Counted from the stretch's first letter, positions 1 through 8,587 are shown. The stretch is DNA of 64,000 nt from Flavobacterium urocaniciphilum (GCF_900110615.1 NZ_FOEI01000008.1:46296-110295), one strand, 5' to 3'. Notes: a model not told the origin generated them from the letters alone. Translations and numbers: made by a program.

Positions 1-2188
1 CGATAGCAAACATATCTTTTTTGTCTGTAAACAATTCGTATTTTAAATCGATATTATAGTTTTTACTATCTTTTAATGTATTTGTCTTTTTAGTTAATGG
101 ATAGTTACCAATAATTGAAGATCCGTCTGGATTAACATAAGTAATAGGTAATAATTCCATTGTTGTAGGACGTGTAATAGTTTTAGAAGCAGCAAAACGT
201 AAATTAGAATCATCGTTAATGATGTATTTTGTATTAACCGATGGTAAAACATCTAATCTTAAGTCGTTTTCTTTTAAATATGGAGCTGTAAAACTTGGTG
301 AAGTTAAGCTTCTATATTTAATTTTTCTATCTGAATTTTCTACACGAACTCCAAAGTTAACTTCGAATTTACTTCCAAAATTCCAAAACATATTAGCATA
401 ACCTGCATTTACAAAATGATCTAATTTTACTTTATAATCTGGATTTGATTCTTCTTTGAATACAACATTTCCTAAAGCAACATCATTGGCAATTACTTCA
501 TTTACATCATTTAAATTAGTTGTAAATTGAGGTTGAGATCCTATTGGTGAACCTGCTAAAAATCTATATGTTGAGTATAAGTTGTTTCTAAAACCGTTAT
601 ATCCAATCGATAATTTATTTGATTTACCGTTTTCGTTTTCACTGAATTTCCAGTTGTATTCAACTAATCCACTCATATAGTAGTTTCCTTTTACATCTAA
701 ATACTGACGGTTTAAGTTATTTCCACCATATGTCATTGTAATATCTGTATCATTTACTCTATTTCCTAAGATAGATTTTCTGTCTGGTTGACTGAAAGCA
801 GTTTTTACATAAGAAACTCCAGCTTTAATAGTGTGCTTTTTGTTTTTTGTAATGTCGTAATTACCTAAAATCTGATTGTTAAAATAATCTGATTGTTCAA
901 ACTGATTAATTCTTAATAAACGATTTGGATTTGTAGAAGCATAACCAATTACACCTAATTGATCGTTGATTAAACTTTCTGTTGAACGTAAATAAAAGGA
1001 AGTTAAACCAATTGATCCTCTAGACGCTTTATATTTTAATCCAACTAATGCAGAAGATGCTGTTTGGTATTTGTATTCAGAATTGTATACGTTTTTAGTA
1101 TATGCTCCGTCTCCAGCTTCAAAATATCTGTCAACACCTTTTCTAATTACGTATTTGTTTTCACCATTTAATGATAAAATGTAACTTAAATGTCCGCCAC
1201 CTACTTTAAATTTCTCAGAATGTAATAATCCAACACTTGTATTCATTGGACTACCAACTTTGTCTACATTCCAAGAATTTTGTTTATGAGCATTTGCATA
1301 TTCAGTAGAAGTCATGTTAACTGCTGAAGGAACATTTCCGAAAACTCCTGGTAATTCTCTGTCTTTCTTTAAAATTCCGAAGAATCCTTGATCTGAATTT
1401 GCGTTTTCCGACATTAAAAAGTCTTCACCATTATTTCCTGTTGTATATCCTAATCCAACACTTAATTTAGTTAAGCTTTTTTGAGCTTCTGATGTTTCAA
1501 CATTAATAGTTGCTCCAGCAAAATCTCCAGAAATATTTGGATTAAATGTTTTGTAAACACTTAAAACTCCTACAATATCCGTTGGGAATAAATCTAAAGG
1601 AATGATTTTTTTAAACGGACTGTTTGAAGGGGCTTGTAATTCATTAACTAATAAAGTATTGTAACGATCTTCTAATCCTCTTACAAATAAACCTCTCGAT
1701 TCAACTTTTGTAATACCTGTTACTTTAGTTAATCCTTCTTCAACATCACTAACACCTTTACGTGTCATTTCTTGAGCACCGATACTTTGTTTAATTTCAA
1801 CTGCTTTTTGTTGCTCTTTTAATAAAACAGTTTCTTTAGTTTTGTTAGAAGTAGTTTTAATTAAAATTTCATCAATGTTTTTCGATTTTTCAATAAGTGT
1901 AATGTTTACTGTTAAAGGCTCATTTGCTTTTGCAGTAATCGTTCTTTCTTGAGTTGAAAATCCACCTAAAGAAAATTCTAATGTGTAATTTCCTGGTTCA
2001 ATCTCCATTTCATAATTTCCTTCCGCATTCGTTTCCGTAAACAAGTTTGTTCCTTTTACACGAATTGACACTAAATTTATAGGTTCTTTCGAATTAAAAT
2101 CAGTAACTTTACCATTAAGTTTCACGCTGTTTTGTGAAAATCCTAATACGGTAAATAAAAGACCAATAAATAATAATTTAATTTTCAT
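1..2188 (-). CDS. TonB-dependent receptor with carboxypeptidase-like N-terminal domain (3' end outside window)
   Basis: Outer-membrane receptor that imports a substrate using TonB/ExbBD energy. The gene reads leftwards from ATG at 2188 and stays open to base 1, so about 729 codons are visible and the C-terminal barrel end is missing. The first 19 residues are a signal peptide ending FTVLGFSQ. A carboxypeptidase-regulatory-like beta-sandwich follows (about residues 22-100), then a plug domain containing GAQEMTRKGVSDVEEGLTKV and RGLFVRGLEDRYNTLLVNE, then barrel strands. It diverges from a PhoB/PhoR-like pair, so it may serve phosphate or another nutrient sensed by that pair; this is inference from position only. 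The substrate cannot be read from sequence. Confidence 0.93.
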   Translation of the reverse strand, partial: MKIKLLFIGLLFTVLGFSQNSVKLNGKVTDFNSKEPINLVSIRVKGTNLFTETNAEGNYEMEIEPGNYTLEFSLGGFSTQERTITAKANEPLTVNITLIEKSKNIDEILIKTTSNKTKETVLLKEQQKAVEIKQSIGAQEMTRKGVSDVEEGLTKVTGITKVESRGLFVRGLEDRYNTLLVNELQAPSNSPFKKIIPLDLFPTDIVGVLSVYKTFNPNISGDFAGATINVETSEAQKSLTKLSVGLGYTTGNNGEDFLMSENANSDQGFFGILKKDRELPGVFGNVPSAVNMTSTEYANAHKQNSWNVDKVGSPMNTSVGLLHSEKFKVGGGHLSYILSLNGENKYVIRKGVDRYFEAGDGAYTKNVYNSEYKYQTASSALVGLKYKASRGSIGLTSFYLRSTESLINDQLGVIGYASTNPNRLLRINQFEQSDYFNNQILGNYDITKNKKHTIKAGVSYVKTAFSQPDRKSILGNRVNDTDITMTYGGNNLNRQYLDVKGNYYMSGLVEYNWKFSENENGKSNKLSIGYNGFRNNLYSTYRFLAGSPIGSQPQFTTNLNDVNEVIANDVALGNVVFKEESNPDYKVKLDHFVNAGYANMFWNFGSKFEVNFGVRVENSDRKIKYRSLTSPSFTAPYLKENDLRLDVLPSVNTKYIINDDSNLRFAASKTITRPTTMELLPITYVNPDGSSIIGNYPLTKKTNTLKDSKNYNIDLKYELFTDKKDMFAI

Positions 2189-2213
2189 TTGAAGTTGTGT
2201 TTATATTTTGGTG

Positions 2214-2221
2214 CAAAACTA
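2214..2221 (-). promoter_or_regulatory. -7 promoter motif for the TonB receptor
   Basis: On the minus strand this reads TAGTTTTG, matching the Bacteroidota -7 consensus TANNTTTG, 26 bases before the receptor ATG. A TTTG lies 16 bases upstream, shorter than the usual 19-20, so only the -7 element is convincing. Confidence 0.5.
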
Positions 2222-2264
2222 GAAGTGATAAATTATTCAAATGTTAGTTCCGAGTTAATTATAA

Positions 2265-2297
2265 GTTGGGTTAAGGTTAATTTAAGGTTACCATATT
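2265..2297. promoter_or_regulatory. Three 11-bp direct repeats between the TonB receptor and the response regulator
   Basis: Three units follow each other with 11-base spacing: GTTGGGTTAAG, GTTAATTTAAG and GTTACCATATT. PhoB/OmpR-family winged-helix regulators bind tandem direct repeats of this period, and a member of that family is encoded next door. The site lies in the shared divergent promoter region, so it could control both directions. Confidence 0.45.
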
Positions 2298-2336
2298 AAA
2301 TTATCGTTAAGCGGTTAAATCGTTTTGTTTTTGTAG

Positions 2337-2344
2337 TAACTTTG
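2337..2344 (+). promoter_or_regulatory. -7 promoter motif for the two-component operon
   Basis: TAACTTTG fits TANNTTTG and lies 29 bases before the preferred response-regulator ATG. No clear -33 TTTG is seen at the standard distance. Confidence 0.45.
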
Positions 2345-2373
2345 ACCAGAATTGATTGAAATATCACTTAAAA

Positions 2374-3069
2374 ATGAAGAAAAAAGACATTAAAATTTTG
2401 CTTGTAGACGACGAACCGGATATTTTGGAAATCGTTGGTTATAACCTAACACAAGCAGGATATCAGGTTTTTACTGCTACAAATGGTAAAGATGCTATTA
2501 AGCAAGCCCAAAAGCTTAATCCTCAATTAATTATCTTAGATGTTATGATGCCAGAAATGGACGGAATGGAAGCATGTGAGAAAATTAGAGAAATTCCTGA
2601 ATTAAAAGATACAATCATTACTTTTTTAACGGCTAGAAGTGAAGAATATTCTCAAGTAGCAGGTTTTGATGTGGGTGCCGATGATTACATTGCTAAACCT
2701 ATTAAACCAAAATTATTAGTTAGTAAAGTAAAAGGTTTACTACGTAGATTAAAAGAAGAAAGTGTTGAAGATACAGACACTATTACTGTAGGGAACTTAC
2801 AAATTAATAGAGAAGAATATAAAGTAATCAAAGAAGGTCAATCAATAGTATTGCCAAGAAAAGAATTTGAATTATTATATTTGTTAGCCACTAAACCAAG
2901 TAAAGTTTTTACAAGAGCCGAAATTTTAGATAAAGTTTGGGGAAGTGAAGTTATCGTTGGTGGAAGAACCATCGATGTTCACATTAGAAAACTTCGTGAA
3001 AAAATTGATGACGATATTTTTAAAACGATTAAAGGTGTAGGTTATAAAATAGAATTTAATGGCGATTAA
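2374..3069 (+). CDS. PhoB/OmpR-family response regulator
   Basis: DNA-binding response regulator of 231 residues. Receiver domain: acidic pocket VDDEPD near residues 11-16, phospho-acceptor Asp56 in LIILDVMMPEMDG, and the conserved Lys in IAKPIKPK. The C-terminal winged helix contains LPRKEFELLYLLATKPSKVF and GRTIDVHIRKLREKI. A TTG at 2356 would add six residues, but the ATG at 2374 gives the usual family start (MKKKDIKILLVDDE). The kinase gene overlaps its end by 11 bases, so the two are co-translated. Closest known type is PhoB/PhoP; a phosphate role is plausible but unproven. Confidence 0.93.
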   Translation: MKKKDIKILLVDDEPDILEIVGYNLTQAGYQVFTATNGKDAIKQAQKLNPQLIILDVMMPEMDGMEACEKIREIPELKDTIITFLTARSEEYSQVAGFDVGADDYIAKPIKPKLLVSKVKGLLRRLKEESVEDTDTITVGNLQINREEYKVIKEGQSIVLPRKEFELLYLLATKPSKVFTRAEILDKVWGSEVIVGGRTIDVHIRKLREKIDDDIFKTIKGVGYKIEFNGD

Positions 3070-4105
3070 TTTCAATAAATCATACAAATTTGCATTTATT
3101 TCTTCTTTTTACATTTCCATTTTTGTAATTGGAAGTTTATTAATGTATCATTTTTTTATTGAAAACATAAGTCTATTCGTAATTTTAATTTTTCCAATTA
3201 CGTTATTCTTATTTAGCTTTTATCTAATACAGTATAGAGTAGAAAACTTCATCTACAAAAGAATCAAAAAATTGTATGATGAAGTTTCTATTTTAGACGC
3301 TACTTCTTTATCAAATAAAACGGTAACTACCGATATCACTACACTTACAAAAGATATTCGAAATTTTGCCAAAGAGAAAAAAATCGAAATAGAATCTTTA
3401 AACATCCGTGAAGAATACCGAAGAGAATTTTTAGGTAACATTTCTCATGAATTAAAAACACCTTTGTTTACGGTACAAGGTTATTTAGATACTTTAATAG
3501 ATGGCGGTGCAATAAAAGACAAAACCTTACGTGTAAAATATATTGAGCGTGCATCTAAAGGTGTAGAACGATTAATTAGTATTGTCCAAGATTTAGACAT
3601 GATTTCAAAATTTGAAGTGGGTGATTTAAATCTGGAAATGTCGAAATTTAACATCGTTTCCGAAATTCAAAATGTTTTTGATATGTTGGAAATGAAAGCA
3701 GATCAAAAGAATATCATTTTAATGTTCGACGAAAAATACAGTGCTCCAATTTATGTTGAAGCAGATAAAGAACGTATCCAACAAGTATTAACCAATTTGG
3801 TAATGAATTCCATTAAATATGGGAAAGAAAACGGTACTACTGAAGTTTCTTTAGAAAAAATCAATAAAAACAAGGTGTTAATCCGTATTCACGATAACGG
3901 AATTGGAATCGAAAAGCATAATTTATCTCGAATTTTTGAACGTTTTTATCGTATTAATAAAAGTGGTTCTAGAGAAGAAGGCGGTTCAGGTTTAGGATTG
4001 GCAATTGTTAAACATATTATTGAAGCACACAACGAAAAAATCTTCGTACAAAGTACTTACAAAGAAGGTTCAGAATTTTCATTTACGCTTAAAAACGCTA
4101 AATAA
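3059..4105 (+). CDS. PhoR-like sensor histidine kinase
   Basis: Membrane histidine kinase of 348 residues, partner of the overlapping response regulator. Two adjoining membrane segments (about residues 9-31 and 36-57) leave almost no periplasmic loop, so it probably senses within the membrane or through other proteins. H-box: EFLGNISHELKTPLFTVQGY with His130. N-box: TNLVMNSIKYG. ATP lid: DNGIGIEKHNLSRIFERFYR followed by GGSGLGLAIVKHI. No clear PAS or HAMP domain is seen. Its 3' end overlaps the convergent glycosyltransferase gene by 27 bases. Confidence 0.92.
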   Translation: MAINFNKSYKFAFISSFYISIFVIGSLLMYHFFIENISLFVILIFPITLFLFSFYLIQYRVENFIYKRIKKLYDEVSILDATSLSNKTVTTDITTLTKDIRNFAKEKKIEIESLNIREEYRREFLGNISHELKTPLFTVQGYLDTLIDGGAIKDKTLRVKYIERASKGVERLISIVQDLDMISKFEVGDLNLEMSKFNIVSEIQNVFDMLEMKADQKNIILMFDEKYSAPIYVEADKERIQQVLTNLVMNSIKYGKENGTTEVSLEKINKNKVLIRIHDNGIGIEKHNLSRIFERFYRINKSGSREEGGSGLGLAIVKHIIEAHNEKIFVQSTYKEGSEFSFTLKNAK

Positions 4106-5140
4106 ATTTTCCCAATCTTTTTCAAAACTATAGGTTCTAAATCCTGTATAAATATCTATTTTTTCTAGTTTATCTATTGTAAATTTATCTTGTTTACAAC
4201 TCGGAACACTCCCTTCTTTTTTTAATTTTTTCGCTAAATATTCTTGTTCAAACTGACCTGGTGTAGGAATTAAAAAGGCTTTTGTTCCTAAAAAAGCTAA
4301 ATCCATAAGGGATGAATATCCAGAGCGACAAATAATATAATTCGATTCTTGGATGGCGGTTTCTAATTCATCCGTTTCCATAAAATTGTAAATAATAAAT
4401 TGGTTTTGAGTTGAAATTTTTTGTTCCGTTTCAACTAATCCTTTTACTAAAAGTATGGTTCCTTTATATGAAGCTAATTCTTCAATTAATTTGTTTTCAA
4501 GAAGCGTTCTTTGTGGTTCAGGTCCAGAAAGCACAATAATTAAATCGTACTTTTTAGTAACATTTTTCTTTTTTAATCGGGTTAACGGACCAATATATTT
4601 TAAATTGGTAAGTTTATTCGATTCATGACTCAATCTTCCACTTAAATTAACACCTTCTTTTACATCTGGAATCCAACATTCTTTATATTTTTTAATAAAA
4701 TAATGATGAAATTTACTCGAAAACCAAGTCGTATTTCCTGATAAAACAGTAATTTGATGAGTAATATAAACCGAAGGAATTTTTGATGAATAAATTCCGG
4801 GTCTGTTATCAGAAATGATTCCAGAAATAGCATGACGCTTTATTATCTTGTTTAAAAGTTTCTTTTCTTTTCGAATAGAATAGAATAATTTAGGTAATTG
4901 TTTGAATATTTTAAATCTGAAATTTTCTTTTTCCTTCGCGTATTCTATGTTAAAAGTAGGTAACGATTCAAAAATATCGTTTGGAAATTCTCTTTTCAAC
5001 AATTCTAAAGCCGCACCATCTGAAGCAATAACCGGAATATAGCCATTTTCTTTTAAGGCTAAAATTATCGGAATGCAACGTGAAGCATGACCTAAGCCCC
5101 AGTTTAGTGGAGCAATTAGAATTTTTGGGGCTGAATTCAT
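4079..5140 (-). CDS. Glycosyltransferase, GT28/MurG-like fold
   Basis: 353-residue soluble protein beginning MNSAPKILIAPLNWGLGHAS. The Gly-rich N-terminal loop with GHASRCIPIILAL and the C-terminal IICRSGYSSLMDLAFLGTKA and PTPGQFEQEYLAKKL are typical of UDP-sugar transferases of the GT28/MurG fold, where the C-terminal half binds the nucleotide sugar. Acceptor and sugar are unknown. No signal peptide or membrane segment is seen. It is convergent with the histidine kinase and diverges from trmB. Confidence 0.78.
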   Translation of the reverse strand: MNSAPKILIAPLNWGLGHASRCIPIILALKENGYIPVIASDGAALELLKREFPNDIFESLPTFNIEYAKEKENFRFKIFKQLPKLFYSIRKEKKLLNKIIKRHAISGIISDNRPGIYSSKIPSVYITHQITVLSGNTTWFSSKFHHYFIKKYKECWIPDVKEGVNLSGRLSHESNKLTNLKYIGPLTRLKKKNVTKKYDLIIVLSGPEPQRTLLENKLIEELASYKGTILLVKGLVETEQKISTQNQFIIYNFMETDELETAIQESNYIICRSGYSSLMDLAFLGTKAFLIPTPGQFEQEYLAKKLKKEGSVPSCKQDKFTIDKLEKIDIYTGFRTYSFEKDWENLFSVFKRK

Positions 5141-5249
5141 AAATTAGAGTTGATTATTTCTTAATTTGTGTACAGAAAATAATCCGATTATTTTTTACAA
5201 AGATAGATACTTTAAATTTTATACTTTTGCTAAAAATTATATAAATATC

Positions 5250-5924
5250 GTGGGAAGTAAAAATAAACTTAAGAGATTTAATGAAAACCTAACTTTTTCT
5301 AATGTGTTTCAGCCAACTAGAGAAGAAGTGGTTTCAGATAGTTTAGCTTTAAAAGGAAAGTGGAATTCAGATTTTTTTAAAAATAATAACCCTATAGTAC
5401 TAGAATTAGGTTGCGGAAAGGGTGAATATTCGGTTGGTTTAGCAGAGAGATATCCAAATAAAAATTTTATTGGTATAGATATTAAAGGTGCTCGTTTTTG
5501 GCGTGGTGCGAAAACTGCTGTGGAAAACGGTCTGAACAATGTTGCTTTTCTTCGTACACAAATTGAATTAATTTCTCATTGTTTTGCAAAAGATGAAGTG
5601 GATGAAATTTGGATTACCTTCCCAGATCCACAAATAAAATATAAGCGTACAAAACACCGTATGACTAATGCTAGTTTCTTAGAAAATTACAAGAAAATTT
5701 TAAAACCAAATGGTTTAATGCATTTAAAAACGGATAGCGAATTCATGCATGGATATACGTTAGGATTATTACATGGTGCTGGTCATGAAGTGTTATATGC
5801 TAATCATAATATTTATAAAAATGAAGGAGCGCCAGCTGAAGTAACTGGTATTCAAACTTTTTATGAAAGTCAGTATTTAGAAGTAAATAAACCAATTACT
5901 TATATCCAATTTAAAATTAAATAG
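5250..5924 (+). CDS. trmB: tRNA (guanine-N7-)-methyltransferase
   Basis: Adds N7-methyl to G46 of tRNA using S-adenosylmethionine. SAM motif VLELGCGKGEYSVGLAERYP; catalytic/tRNA-binding segment ITFPDPQIKYKRTKHRMT; C-terminal VTGIQTFYESQYLE. I place the start at the GTG at 5250, giving 224 residues beginning GSKNKLKRF, the usual flavobacterial N-terminus. The frame stays open to a TTG at 5166, but those 28 extra residues look unlike the family. The stop overlaps the next start by one base. Confidence 0.92.
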   Translation: MGSKNKLKRFNENLTFSNVFQPTREEVVSDSLALKGKWNSDFFKNNNPIVLELGCGKGEYSVGLAERYPNKNFIGIDIKGARFWRGAKTAVENGLNNVAFLRTQIELISHCFAKDEVDEIWITFPDPQIKYKRTKHRMTNASFLENYKKILKPNGLMHLKTDSEFMHGYTLGLLHGAGHEVLYANHNIYKNEGAPAEVTGIQTFYESQYLEVNKPITYIQFKIK

Positions 5925-6559
5925 TGTCAGTACTTTTTGCTTTTGCTTTTGCAGTTTTGTTTTCTTTTGTTGGGGTTTTACCTCCAGGAATTGTTAACAT
6001 GACTGTGGCTAATTATAGTGTGAAAAAAACATTAAAAAGAGCCAAAAAATTTATTAATGGTGCTATTTTAGTGGTTTTTATACAAAGTGTTATTGGCTAT
6101 TATTTTGCAACTTTTTTGGAAAGTCATCCTCAAGTCATGCAAAATTTAAAATTAGTCGGAAGTGTTGTTTTTGTTTTATTAACGATATTCTTCTTAGGTA
6201 AAGGCATTCAAAACTTACTAAATTCTAAAGATGAAATCAAGAAAAAAACAGCCAAAAGTAAACTAAAACCTTTCTTACATGGTATTTTTATTTCTGGTTT
6301 AAATGTCTTTCCTATTCCGTATTATGCCTTTGTAAGTTTGTATTTATCGGCTTTTATTGAAGATTTCTTTTCGAATTTGGTCGGAATAGCTTTTGTGGCG
6401 GGTACAACTTTAGGAACGTTTATCGTATTTTTGGGTTATGCCTATTTGTTCCGAAAAATTAAACATAAAGTAACTTTCTTTATCAAAAACATTAACTTTA
6501 TCATTGCCCTAATTACAGGATTAATTGCGGTTTTTACGATTTATAAATTAAATCATTAA
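5924..6559 (+). CDS. LysE-family exporter-like membrane protein
   Basis: 211 residues with about six hydrophobic helices, beginning MSVLFAFAFAVLFSFVGVLPPGIVNMTVAN. The PPGIVNM segment in the first helix is the hallmark of the LysE/RhtB family, which exports amino acids or similar small molecules across the inner membrane. The substrate cannot be assigned. The start is a GTG sharing its G with the trmB stop codon, indicating translational coupling. Confidence 0.8.
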   Translation: MSVLFAFAFAVLFSFVGVLPPGIVNMTVANYSVKKTLKRAKKFINGAILVVFIQSVIGYYFATFLESHPQVMQNLKLVGSVVFVLLTIFFLGKGIQNLLNSKDEIKKKTAKSKLKPFLHGIFISGLNVFPIPYYAFVSLYLSAFIEDFFSNLVGIAFVAGTTLGTFIVFLGYAYLFRKIKHKVTFFIKNINFIIALITGLIAVFTIYKLNH

Positions 6560-6563
6560 AGTT

Positions 6564-6890
6564 TTGAATAGCAAAGAAGACAATTTTTTCGAACGTGTGT
6601 ATGAGGTTGCTAGACAAATTCCATATGGAAAAGTAACTTCTTACGGCGCAATTGCCAAAGCTATTGGCGCAGGTCGTTCGGCAAGAATGGTTGGTTGGGC
6701 CATGAATGCTTGTCATGGAAGAGATGATATTCCGGCACATAGAGTAGTAAATCGCTTAGGATTGCTAACAGGTAAACATCATTTTGAAGGAACCAATTTA
6801 ATGCAACAATTACTAGAAAGTGAAGGAATACAAGTGGTTGACAATCAAATAATAGACTTCAAAAAGCACTTTTGGGAACCCGATTTTTAA
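6564..6890 (+). CDS. Alkyltransferase-like (ATL/MGMT-family) DNA-binding protein lacking the acceptor cysteine
   Basis: 108 residues matching the C-terminal DNA-binding domain of O6-methylguanine methyltransferase: IPYGKVTSYGAIAKAIG, the arginine-finger region GAGRSARMVGWAMNAC, and IPAHRVVNRLGLL. In the true repair enzyme the last motif is PCHRV; here Ala replaces the alkyl-accepting Cys. ATL proteins bind O6-alkylguanine and hand it to nucleotide excision repair rather than repairing it, so that is the likely role. Translation appears to start at TTG 6564; no ATG fits. It follows the LysE-like gene by 4 bases. Confidence 0.85.
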   Translation: MNSKEDNFFERVYEVARQIPYGKVTSYGAIAKAIGAGRSARMVGWAMNACHGRDDIPAHRVVNRLGLLTGKHHFEGTNLMQQLLESEGIQVVDNQIIDFKKHFWEPDF

Positions 6891-6972
6891 AGTTCAAATC
6901 GGCAATAAAAAAACCTTATATCGTTATAAAAACTTTTTTAAACGATTAACTACAATCTTTTAAACTTCTTAC

Positions 6973-6980
6973 TATCTTTG
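6973..6980 (+). promoter_or_regulatory. -7 promoter motif for the mrp gene
   Basis: TATCTTTG matches TANNTTTG and lies 72 bases before the mrp start, leaving room for a structured 5' leader. No good -33 TTTG is seen. Confidence 0.5.
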
Positions 6981-6982
6981 CA

Positions 6983-7046
6983 ATCTAAAATTAGTTTAAA
7001 TAAGCATAGCCTTGTTTAGAGCTTTTTTAAAATTTAGATTTTTTAT
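6983..7046 (+). promoter_or_regulatory. Long imperfect hairpin with U-tract in the mrp leader
   Basis: The arm from 6983 to 7005 starts ATCTAAA and ends AAGC; the arm from 7021 to 7039 starts GCTT and ends TTTAGAT, and the two can pair with small bulges. A run of T follows directly (7040-7046). The layout, just after the -7 motif and before the start codon, looks like an attenuator-style leader, but I recognise no riboswitch family. Confidence 0.3.
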
Positions 7047-7051
7047 TAGAG

Positions 7052-8188
7052 ATGAAATTAGATAGAAAAGAAATCCTTTCAGTATTGGAAACTATTTCAA
7101 TTGCGGGTGAAGGTAAAAATATGGTAGAAAGTGGAGCGGTTCAAAACGTTGTAACTTTCGGAGATGAAGTAGTAGTAGATGTGGTATTAACCACTCCAGC
7201 TTTACATATTAAAAATCGCGCAGAAGCAGATATCAAAAAGGTAATTGCCGAAAAAATAAATGCTGATGCAAAAGTTAAAGTGAATATCAAAGTAGAAACA
7301 CCTGCAAAAGAAGAAGCGAATACTATCAAAGGAAAAGCAATTCCTGGTATAAGTAATATTATTGCGGTTTCATCAGGAAAAGGTGGTGTAGGAAAATCTA
7401 CAATTACAGCCAATTTAGCCGTAGCTTTATCTAAAATGGGATTCAAAGTTGGTGTGTTAGATGCAGATATTTACGGACCTTCGATGCCAATTATGTTCGA
7501 TGTAGAATCAGCTAAACCAATTTCGGTAGAAGTAGATGGAAAATCGAAAATGCAACCGGTTCAAAGTTATGGTGTAGAGCTTTTATCTATCGGATTTTTC
7601 ACTAAACCAGATCAAGCAGTTATTTGGAGAGGACCAATGGCGTCTAAAGCCTTAAACCAAATGATTTTTGATGCAAATTGGGGAGAAATTGATTTCATGT
7701 TAATCGATTTGCCACCAGGTACAGGTGATATTCACTTATCAATTATGCAGTCGTTACCAATTACGGGTGCGGTTGTAGTTAGTACACCACAAGCGGTTGC
7801 TTTAGCAGATGCCAAAAAAGGAGTTTCAATGTTTATGTCGGATTCAATTCAAGTTCCGGTTTTAGGAATTATTGAAAACATGGCATATTTCACACCAGAA
7901 GAACTTCCAAATAATAAATATTATATCTTTGGTAAAGAAGGGGCTAAAAACTTAGCGGAAGATTTAGAAGTTCCGTTTTTAGGTGAAGTTCCGTTAGTAC
8001 AAAGTATTAGAGAAGCTGGAGATTACGGAAGACCAGCCGCTTTACAAACAGGTTCAGTTTTAGAAACTGTATTTGAAGATTTAGCTAGAAATGTAGTATC
8101 GGAAACGGTAAAACGTAACGAAAATTTACCAGCTACAGAAGCAATTAAAATTACAACAATGGCAGGTTGTTCTGCTGTGAAAAAATAG
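7052..8188 (+). CDS. Mrp/NBP35-family Fe-S carrier ATPase
   Basis: 378-residue P-loop ATPase that helps deliver iron-sulfur clusters in the cytoplasm (Mrp/ApbC family). An N-terminal MIP18/DUF59-type domain covers about residues 1-85. The deviant Walker A is VSSGKGGVGKSTITANLAVAL, followed by GVLDADIYGPSMPIMF and LIDLPPGTGDIHLSIMQ. The CxxC pair that bridges a cluster in E. coli ApbC is absent: the aligned loop reads ENMAYFTPEELPNNKYYIFG. A single Cys lies near the C-terminus (AGCSAVKK). The next gene encodes a NifU-type scaffold, which supports an Fe-S role. Confidence 0.9.
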   Translation: MKLDRKEILSVLETISIAGEGKNMVESGAVQNVVTFGDEVVVDVVLTTPALHIKNRAEADIKKVIAEKINADAKVKVNIKVETPAKEEANTIKGKAIPGISNIIAVSSGKGGVGKSTITANLAVALSKMGFKVGVLDADIYGPSMPIMFDVESAKPISVEVDGKSKMQPVQSYGVELLSIGFFTKPDQAVIWRGPMASKALNQMIFDANWGEIDFMLIDLPPGTGDIHLSIMQSLPITGAVVVSTPQAVALADAKKGVSMFMSDSIQVPVLGIIENMAYFTPEELPNNKYYIFGKEGAKNLAEDLEVPFLGEVPLVQSIREAGDYGRPAALQTGSVLETVFEDLARNVVSETVKRNENLPATEAIKITTMAGCSAVKK

Positions 8189-8275
8189 ACCTTTTAGACA
8201 TTAAGATTTTAAACTAAATAAAAGTTATAAAATCTAAATATCTAAAGATTCTAATAATCTATAAAGTCTAAAAAA
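8187..8275. repeat. Head-to-head array of degenerate 8-9-base units upstream of the nifU-like gene
   Basis: The left part repeats a TTAGAC/TTAAGAT-like unit. The right part repeats TCTA every 8-9 bases (starts near 8233, 8241, 8250, 8258, 8267). The right part is the inverse complement of the left in style, so the transcript could fold back. The array runs straight into the ATG of the next gene. Confidence 0.55.
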
Positions 8276-8515
8276 ATGACAGAAATTGAAATAAACGAAA
8301 ATATCGAAAAAGCTTTAGGCGAAATCCGTCCGTTTTTAAATTCAGATGGTGGTGATATTGAATTAGTTGAAGTTGTAGATGGTAAACATGTAAAAGTTCG
8401 TTTACAAGGAGCGTGTACTAGTTGTAGTTTAAGTATCAGTACGATGAAAGCTGGTGTAGAAACTACCATCAAAAAGTATGTTCCACAAATTGAAACAGTA
8501 GAAAATATCGCTTAA
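8276..8515 (+). CDS. NifU C-terminal-domain protein, Fe-S cluster scaffold
   Basis: 79-residue protein made only of the NifU-C domain: IRPFLNSDGGDIELVEVVDG followed by VRLQGACTSCSLSISTMKAG. The CTSC motif carries the two cysteines that hold a cluster between two monomers. It probably assembles or carries clusters and passes them on, perhaps to the Mrp ATPase encoded just upstream. The length is right for the single-domain family. Confidence 0.9.
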   Translation: MTEIEINENIEKALGEIRPFLNSDGGDIELVEVVDGKHVKVRLQGACTSCSLSISTMKAGVETTIKKYVPQIETVENIA

Positions 8516-8547
8516 TTTTCTTCCTGATAATTGTCATATTAAATTAC

Positions 8548-8571
8548 GTTATAAAGTTGTTCCTTTATAAC
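8548..8571 (+). other. Short perfect hairpin between nifU-like and ferredoxin reductase genes
   Basis: GTTATAAAG and CTTTATAAC pair perfectly around a 6-base loop. There is no U-tract, so it is not a standard terminator; it may mark an RNA-processing or stability site. The sequence alone does not settle its role. Confidence 0.4.
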
Positions 8572-8587
8572 ATTCAAATTAATACAA

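Noticed and set aside
1..2188. Small plus-strand ORF at 219-401
   Set aside because: It is an antisense shadow of the TonB receptor coding sequence.
5166..5249. 28-residue N-terminal extension of TrmB from a TTG
   Set aside because: The GTG at 5250 gives the normal family N-terminus and length.
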